From NCBI GenBank assembly GCA_002310175.1, contig DBYG01000002.1:1-28960 (forward strand): a stretch of 28,960 nucleotides of DNA. Reading direction: 5' to 3'. Below are positions 25,601 through 28,960 of this stretch, piece by piece. This stretch comes from Bacteroidales bacterium UBA1192. Lineage in GTDB: Bacteria > Bacteroidota > Bacteroidia > Bacteroidales > Bacteroidaceae. Both the position numbers and the translations under genes were made by a program. The number at the start of each line of letters is the position of its first letter. The stretch's first letter is position 1. A model generated the notes under the pieces. It saw nothing but the letters and a program-made list of their open reading frames with translations, had not been told where the DNA came from and did no database searches.

Positions 25601-26574
25601 ATGAATACGGTAATCAGCTCCTATACGCCTACTATTCCTGGGATGATTTCAGGGCAGACTGGTATGGTTACAATGGAAGTTATGAACGCAAATACGACAG
25701 CAACGGCAACATGACTTACTATGCTTATTACATTTGGGATGATGACCTGTGGGCCTGGAAGGGAGACGAGAAGAGAGAGTATGAGTATGATGCTGAAGGC
25801 ACAAACACCATGACTACCTACTACTCCTCCACTGACTCACTCGGCAACTGGATAGGCTCAAGCAAGAACGGTTACACTTACAAGGACGGAGTAAGCCACA
25901 GTGAGGGGTACATTTGGGACACCGAAAGGAATGACTGGCGTGGAGATTACATGTCAGAGTACACATCCAGTGACACCATTTACATGAGCACCAGCTATAG
26001 TTGGGATGAGGAAAACTGGTGCTGGGTAGGCTCCAACAAATATGAGCGCAGATACTATGACAACGGTTCCCTCTACATCAGATATGATTGGGATACCGAC
26101 AAGAACGATTGGGTTTATAACCGTAAGGAATTGACTGAATCCGAGAATACCGCAACATACTCCAGGGACAAGTTCACCTCCTCAGTCTGGAACAGAGAAA
26201 AGTCCCAATGGGAGTTTGATGAGCGGGATACATACGAAATTGCTTACAGGGGTGATGAGAACTATGATTATGAGCTTGAATGCTTTGAAGTCTATGACGT
26301 CCTGAACTCCAGATGGGTAGTGGATTATTACAACAAATACACCTACCTGTACACCGGAGTCAACTCAGTGGAAAGCATCGGCATCGCCAACCTGAACATC
26401 TCAGTATCTGACGGGAGCATCATGGTCAACGCTGATCCTGAAGCCTCTATCAGCATCGTTTCAGCAACCGGTAGCCAGATAGCTTCAGGAAAGGGCTCAG
26501 TATCAGCTTCCGTTGTTTCCGGCATCTACCTGATAACAGTTGACGGCAAGACCACAAAGATTATGGTCCGTTGA
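22696..26574 (+). CDS. Large secreted repeat protein with type IX-like C-terminal sorting domain
   Basis: A 1292-residue protein with a cleavable signal peptide (MKKNLLISIALLSVSTLFAG). Residues of about 70-115 are charged and helical. From about 170 to 1210 it is built from degenerate units of roughly 31-36 residues with the pattern W-x-G-x-x-K-x-E-Y-x-Y-D-x-x-G-N-x-x-x-Y-x-x-Y-x-W-D, rich in Tyr, Asp, Trp and Ser. They recall YD/RHS-type repeats but have no RHS core motif. The last 70 or so residues (NSVESIGIANLNISV... GIYLITVDGKTTKIMVR) look like a type A C-terminal sorting domain, so type IX export to the cell surface is likely. The function is unknown; an extracellular adhesin or binding role is a guess. 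Confidence 0.85.
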   Translation: MKKNLLISIALLSVSTLFAGNAKDIRNATVSDGTRKSEYIMPDAEGRLFLNPEIISGLQAVKERMAAPLGPTQSSLFEIEALMNRNLLEKNLLENKDMLERQKAEAAHRRAMMEESARQEPETSRAGLRRAPAISRPNQWSYPFQAIGEGIKLSGVEHSFSLNGTSFQKYGLTSYTYDEEGNVTKTQTVMTNTNGILNKMMGWSMKIPVNAIVTSVTSSTEDMTEDYTVFKDPATGKEQYLEQHKYVTYNGYQVTGIDRRADKDGNMIEYQKVESEFDDSGRPIQTIFYSRSTSYDPATDSYTVILKPYMKAEYQETDGLMTRTTLYPVTDANGTESWQYNTRITKGTNDKGEECYEYMYYDAADSVWYGSSKYTRLVTEDANGSDQTTVNWSWDYNKHEWYLSNKSHYRYNSMGRAVLYESYYFDAALNSFYLNRKNGNEYLGDTLACGSWSFYYNSPSTIEELSDPDQLIYSGSKSEWLFYTAEELGISLNDNPDLYLPRKSEANYTYDTKLRTWVGRSKYEYKYILTQLVGYDKPDFLVSCKKNYEWIMDGGVWTLYNEANYQYDDHGSCTLQEVFTADSITERRISKYKYFTDSYNYPVSHEIYNEYWSVRNNKFSPSYITETDYDDNGNQTLYSYLNNWDNANERWNYGYRYDYEYDSNSNRTLNVYSSWNPSSGTWIGGSKETAIYDDSGDIVKRESFYGESDGDGGFTWTPSTLEETKKDTEGNTVSYTSYSYWSKDNGMYQYGDKEEWSYSNGLLTGHSTYYYSDGEWHGQRKETYEYDDNERLVSYSNYNYDYDDKDWSISGKTQYTYTESGESKDIYEYSFYNGEQTLVKKKIAQISDGRITGYTDSSYYSWSNTWVPNSKMEYVTGTDGRTTITKYDWDSYAEEWRGNSKVIQSLDDKGRIIYTESYSWDSYDSIWYGNNKEEYTFNDKGERTMYASYYWNDSDTAWVGSYKYEEEYDEYGNQLLYAYYSWDDFRADWYGYNGSYERKYDSNGNMTYYAYYIWDDDLWAWKGDEKREYEYDAEGTNTMTTYYSSTDSLGNWIGSSKNGYTYKDGVSHSEGYIWDTERNDWRGDYMSEYTSSDTIYMSTSYSWDEENWCWVGSNKYERRYYDNGSLYIRYDWDTDKNDWVYNRKELTESENTATYSRDKFTSSVWNREKSQWEFDERDTYEIAYRGDENYDYELECFEVYDVLNSRWVVDYYNKYTYLYTGVNSVESIGIANLNISVSDGSIMVNADPEASISIVSATGSQIASGKGSVSASVVSGIYLITVDGKTTKIMVR

Positions 26575-26580
26575 TGCAAA

Positions 26581-26660
26581 ATGACACAAAAGGGGTCAGG
26601 CCCCAATTGTACTATTTTTGAAAATGGTACAATTGGGGCCTGACCCCTTTTGTATCATTC
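26581..26660. repeat. Inverted pair of REP-like repeats (copies C and D), probable bidirectional terminator
   Basis: Copy C (26581-26619) matches copy A; copy D (26620-26660) is its reverse complement with few differences. Together they form a hairpin of nearly 40 bp with a very small loop. It lies between the converging repeat-protein gene and ruvC and overlaps the last codons and stop of ruvC (26655-26657). It is the same repeat family as at 4911 and 8458. Confidence 0.85.
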
Positions 26661-27248
26661 TGATTGCGGGGTTTTCCGTTTGGAGACTTTGCCTGGATTA
26701 CTGGATATGAATTCCTTCCAACTCCTGGGTCCCTTCTTCCCGGTGTCAGGAAGTCCCATCTGCAGATAATGACAGTATGCCGCAGCAAGAGCGTCAGTCG
26801 CATCGAGGAACTTGGGCATATCACCCTTATCCAGATTGAGCATCCTCTGGAGCATCCCGGCCACCTGCTCCTTGCTGGCGTTGCCATTGCCAGTGATGGC
26901 CATCTTGATCTTCATGGGGGCGTACTCCGTAATGGGCACGCTGTGATTGATTGCGGCGGCTATGGCTACGCCCTGGGCTCGGCCAAGCTTAAGCATGGAC
27001 TGCACGTTCTTACCGAAGAAAGGAGCCTCAATGGCCATCTCATCAGGCAGATAGGAATCAATAATACCATTAACGCGCTGGAAAATATGACCCAGTTTCA
27101 GATAAGTGTCGGACTCCTTGCGCATATCAATGACACCCATAGTGACAATTGAGGCCTTGGTTCCCTCCACTCTGATGACGCCGTAACCCATTACGTTCGT
27201 CCCGGGGTCAATACCAAGAATAATCTTTTCAACTACAGGCTTTATCAT
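26655..27248 (-). CDS. ruvC: Holliday junction resolvase RuvC
   Basis: A 197-residue endonuclease that cuts Holliday junctions together with RuvAB. The acidic active site is complete: Asp14 (LGIDPGTNVMGYG), Glu74 (MAIEAPFFGKN), Asp149 and Asp152 (FLDATDALAAA). The C-terminal tail of about 30 residues is basic and variable, and its last codons lie inside a REP-like repeat. The first residues before EKIILGIDPG are a little longer than in many relatives, so the start is slightly uncertain. Confidence 0.96.
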   Translation of the reverse strand: MIKPVVEKIILGIDPGTNVMGYGVIRVEGTKASIVTMGVIDMRKESDTYLKLGHIFQRVNGIIDSYLPDEMAIEAPFFGKNVQSMLKLGRAQGVAIAAAINHSVPITEYAPMKIKMAITGNGNASKEQVAGMLQRMLNLDKGDMPKFLDATDALAAAYCHYLQMGLPDTGKKGPRSWKEFISSNPGKVSKRKTPQSE

Positions 27249-27301
27249 ATCTCCCTTAAATTTTTCTGCCGCTAAGATAGCAATTATTCAATCCTAATAA
27301 T

Positions 27302-27309
27302 TACCTTTG
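27302..27309 (+). promoter_or_regulatory. Probable -7 box of the tRNA-Ala gene
   Basis: TACCTTTG, the same -7 box as in the his promoter, ends 20 bases before the tRNA. No clear TTTG at -33. Confidence 0.5.
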
Positions 27310-27329
27310 CACCCGAAATCAACAATGAC

Positions 27330-27403
27330 GGGGCATTAGCTCATCTGGCTAGAGCGTTTGACTGGCAGTCAAGAGGTGACGAGTTCGAGTCTCGTATGCT
27401 CCA
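27330..27403 (+). tRNA. tRNA-Ala, anticodon GGC
   Basis: A 74-base cloverleaf. Acceptor arms GGGGCAT and ATGCTCC pair with a G3-U70 wobble, the identity element of tRNA-Ala. The anticodon stem TTTGA/TCAAG encloses loop CTGGCAG with anticodon GGC, reading GCC codons. The T arm is ACGAG-TTCGAGT-CTCGT. The discriminator base is A, and CCA is not encoded. Confidence 0.96.
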
Positions 27404-27418
27404 CATGAACAAAATAAA

Positions 27419-27453
27419 AAACCCTTTCTGAATATACTCAGAGAGGGTTTTTC
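27419..27453 (+). terminator. Terminator after tRNA-Ala
   Basis: AAACCCTTTCTGA pairs with TCAGAGAGGGTTT across a short AT-rich loop (about 27419-27450), followed by T-rich sequence. It is placed right after the tRNA. Confidence 0.8.
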
Positions 27454-27521
27454 TTGTTTTTGTACAGAAAAAAGTTGCACCAAAAATGCACCAAGTGTGC
27501 ATCTCCTCCCAGATACATAAG

Positions 27522-27556
27522 AAAAAGGGGGAACAACATCTGTCATTCCCCCCTTC
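27522..27556 (-). terminator. Hairpin, possible minus-strand terminator
   Basis: AAAAAGGGGGAA (27522-27533) faces TTCCCCCCTT (27546-27555). Read on the minus strand, the stem is followed by a T run, so it would end minus-strand transcripts. No intact minus-strand gene lies upstream of it, which fits a relic of a lost gene in this damaged region. Confidence 0.5.
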
Positions 27557-27595
27557 AAGTAACCCTATTCATATCATCAAAAATTAGTTTCCATC

Positions 27596-27957
27596 ATGTT
27601 CTTCCTGGTCTTTATAGTCAAGTCATTTGGTAATATGTCCCCTGGGTTTGAGTTTGATTTGAATGGTCATCATTTCTTTGGCAGTGAGCAGGCATATATC
27701 TGTGGTCTGTTCTCTGATGGGAGCACCAGGCACACTGAAATCCAGAAACTCCTGCAGGCTGAAACAAATGGTTATGCTTCCAAGAAGAAAATCAGAAACA
27801 AGAATGACAACATAAAGAGACTTGATTGGGAAACCTTCAACATAGAGTGGATGAAATATGTTGTCTGGAACAAGGTGAAGGGCAATGAGACCTTCCAGAA
27901 ACTATTGTTGTCTGTTCCACTGAATGCAATGATTGTAGAGAACAGCACCCTACAAAC
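27596..27957 (+). pseudogene. Truncated NADAR-family gene
   Basis: The first 120 or so residues resemble the NADAR (YbiA-like) fold: SFGNMSPGFEFDLNGHHFFGSEQAYICGLFSDG at the start (shown here in parts: FGNMSPG, GSEQAYICG), then WETFNIEWMKYVVWNKVKGNETFQKLL and AMIVENSTLQT. NADAR proteins are linked to N-glycoside hydrolysis of riboflavin intermediates or ADP-ribose chemistry. The C-terminal W-G motif that should follow is missing. Near 27955 the sequence switches to another gene's coding sequence in a different frame. Codon use is more AT-rich than in neighbouring core genes, which suggests transfer. There is no consensus promoter close by. Confidence 0.65.
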
Positions 27958-28167
27958 CCCATCCCCGACGGAGAATCATTCCGCGGAATGTACAACCGCA
28001 TCTGCAATTTCCTGGACGATCTTAAAACGCGCAACTTTGAAAACGTGCTGATATTTGCCCACGGAGGAGTCCTGGCCTGCGCCCGCGTCTATGCCGGCCT
28101 CTGTGACCTGCGACACGCCTTCGAGAACCTGATTCCCTTTGGTGGCATGCTCTGCATAGAACTCTGA
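27958..28167 (+). pseudogene. C-terminal fragment of a histidine-phosphatase-family gene
   Basis: In the frame of 27961 the DNA encodes about 69 residues (IPDGESFRGMYNRI, then VLIFAHGGVLACARVYAG, ending IPFGGMLCIEL and TGA) that match the C-terminal half of phosphoglycerate-mutase-like or alpha-ribazole-phosphatase-like enzymes, including the second catalytic His in AHGG. The N-terminal RHG active-site half is missing and there is no start codon. The fragment follows the NADAR fragment with a frame change, so both genes are broken by one deletion or recombination. Confidence 0.65.
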
Positions 28168-28218
28168 ACTGGCTTTCGGAACCTAATGTCAGCAAGCAAA
28201 AAAAATAGCTCTGACGGC

Positions 28219-28249
28219 TTTGGAATATTGTATGTTATATTTAATTTTG
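28219..28249 (+). promoter_or_regulatory. Promoter of the small protein/fimbrillin-like genes
   Basis: TTTG (28219-28222), a 19-base spacer, then TAATTTTG (28242-28249): a full match to the Bacteroidetes consensus. Transcription would start about 35 bases before the ATG at 28289. Confidence 0.7.
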
Positions 28250-28288
28250 CATTTCAAAATTTGTTTACACTTAGAATTAAATCACTTT

Positions 28289-28414
28289 ATGGAAGACAAC
28301 CTCAAAAAGTACAATCCTCCTGTTACGGAGGTCATCGAATTAAAGGCCGAAGGCATCATCTGTGCCAGCGGAGAAGCGCCTGATATGGAACACGGCTGGG
28401 ACTTGGATTTTTAA
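28289..28414 (+). CDS. Small acidic protein upstream of the fimbrillin-like gene
   Basis: A 41-residue protein (MEDNLKKYNPPVTEVIELKA... ending GWDLDF) with no signal peptide. The K-Y-x-x-P-x-x-E-V-I-E-L...G-I-I-C-A-S-G pattern is one I associate with short Bacteroidales proteins often found beside fimbrillin or lipoprotein genes; that is recollection, not a search result. The start at 28289 fits the promoter; an upstream in-frame ATG at 28220 would lie inside it. The fimbrillin-like gene starts 19 bases later. Confidence 0.65.
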   Translation: MEDNLKKYNPPVTEVIELKAEGIICASGEAPDMEHGWDLDF

Positions 28415-28433
28415 TTTATTAATTGTCCGCAAG

Positions 28434-28960
28434 ATGAAACGCATTATAACACTTTTCGCAATGGCGGCCTTTGCGGCCGTGCTGATGAACAGCTGCCAGA
28501 AATCAAATACTGATACATTGGTGCCTGAAACCAGGAAGGGCATTCCCATGACTATACAGGCGTCAGTTGCCACACCGGCTGTCACGAAGTCAATCTATGA
28601 TTACACTGATGACAAGACACTGGAAGGGTATTGGGACTCATATGAAGCCATTACAGTGGTCTCTTTTGGCGAGAACGGCATCTCGGCCGTTGACGAGTTC
28701 GTTTCTACCGGGGAGGCTGGCCGCAAGAAGGCGGAATTCTCAGGAACCTGGACAGGAAACGAGGGAGATAAGATCATCTGCCTGTATCCGTCCGTGGACA
28801 CGTACGCGGGCAATTCGATCTTCGATGGCGTGAGGGAGGGCTCTCCGACCATTTATATGAGAAACCTTTCGACCGCTTCGGGCGCCCTGCAGCACGATGA
28901 TCCGTCTTCTATCTCCGATGTCGACCTGATGCTGGGTGAGGTGCTGATCTCCGGCGATGT
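28434..28960 (+). CDS. Fimbrillin-family-like lipoprotein, partial (C-terminus beyond window)
   Basis: Open from the ATG at 28434 to the window end (175 residues visible). The lipoprotein signal is MKRIITLFAMAAFAAVLMNSC with Cys21. The following region (IPMTIQASVATPAVTKS, then FSGTWTGNEGDKIICLYPS) resembles the N-terminal domain of Bacteroidales fimbrillin/FimA-Mfa-like lipoproteins, including the TKS-type turn after the first strand and the W-T-G-x-E strand. These are pilus or surface lipoproteins, processed in the family by gingipain-like or other proteases. Assembly genes are not visible. The family call is moderately confident; the gene is certain. Confidence 0.75.
   Translation, partial: MKRIITLFAMAAFAAVLMNSCQKSNTDTLVPETRKGIPMTIQASVATPAVTKSIYDYTDDKTLEGYWDSYEAITVVSFGENGISAVDEFVSTGEAGRKKAEFSGTWTGNEGDKIICLYPSVDTYAGNSIFDGVREGSPTIYMRNLSTASGALQHDDPSSISDVDLMLGEVLISGD

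Noticed and set aside
22696..26574. RHS/polymorphic toxin
   Set aside because: The YD-like repeats suggested it, but there is no RHS core motif, no C-terminal toxin domain and no immunity gene. The C-terminus looks like a sorting domain.
27349..27558. Minus-strand open frame across the tRNA and terminator
   Set aside because: It covers a clear tRNA and its terminator and has no coding features.
27404..28288. Integrase or attachment-site duplication after tRNA-Ala
   Set aside because: No tyrosine recombinase frame and no repeat of the tRNA 3' end were found in the window, so only a scar can be claimed.
1..28960. CRISPR arrays, rRNA genes, complete IS elements
   Set aside because: Looked for on both strands; the only repeats found are the REP-like copies, the foldback element, the terminator arms and the protein-level repeats described.

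Overview
The window reads as a chromosomal segment of a Bacteroidales bacterium (Bacteroides/Prevotella-like). Several signs agree. Promoters have the Bacteroidetes form (TTG or TTTG, 19-21 bases, TAnnTTTG) and genes generally lack Shine-Dalgarno sequences. There are many lipoproteins and outer-membrane barrels, a type IX-like C-terminal sorting tail, the start of a fimbrillin-type lipoprotein gene, a class 3 fructose-1,6-bisphosphatase and the gene order hisG-hisD-hisC-hisB.

Layout. At 1-50 is the first part of a minus-strand gene. From 210 come a lipoprotein and smpB. Facing them on the minus strand is a lytic transglycosylase gene overlapping a glycerol-kinase-like gene whose active site looks altered. 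At 3868-8459 is the histidine operon, with a clear attenuator (promoter, 16-residue leader peptide with four His codons, competing hairpins) ahead of hisG, hisD, hisC and bifunctional hisB. REP-like palindromic repeats sit between hisG and hisD, between hisD and hisC, and after hisB.

8564-13471 (minus strand) is a lineage-specific cell-envelope cluster. A two-gene module (outer-membrane barrel, then lipoprotein, 5 bases apart) occurs twice, with an SDR-family gene between the copies. A further lipoprotein-barrel gene at the end carries a 164-bp foldback (MITE-like) element, flanked by 5-bp direct repeats, inside its signal-peptide coding region. 13636-17075 holds fbp and pepD (minus). 17183-19392 (plus) holds a small membrane protein, an OmpH-like lipoprotein and a CE15-like esterase. 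A DUF4476 protein, a TlpA-type thioredoxin lipoprotein and prs follow.

22696-26574 encodes a 1292-residue secreted protein made mostly of Tyr/Asp/Trp/Gly-rich repeats. Beyond it lie a nearly perfect inverted pair of REP elements, ruvC, and tRNA-Ala(GGC). Downstream of the tRNA is a scar of two broken genes (NADAR-like and histidine-phosphatase-like) fused out of frame. The window ends with a promoter, a 41-residue protein and the start of a fimbrillin-like lipoprotein.

Housekeeping functions (smpB, his, fbp, prs, ruvC, tRNA) are unremarkable. The most informative parts are the his attenuator, the REP-like repeats, the MITE insertion in a lipoprotein gene, the duplicated barrel/lipoprotein module, the degenerate FGGY kinase and the large repeat protein. 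All family assignments were made by reading the sequence; no database search was run.
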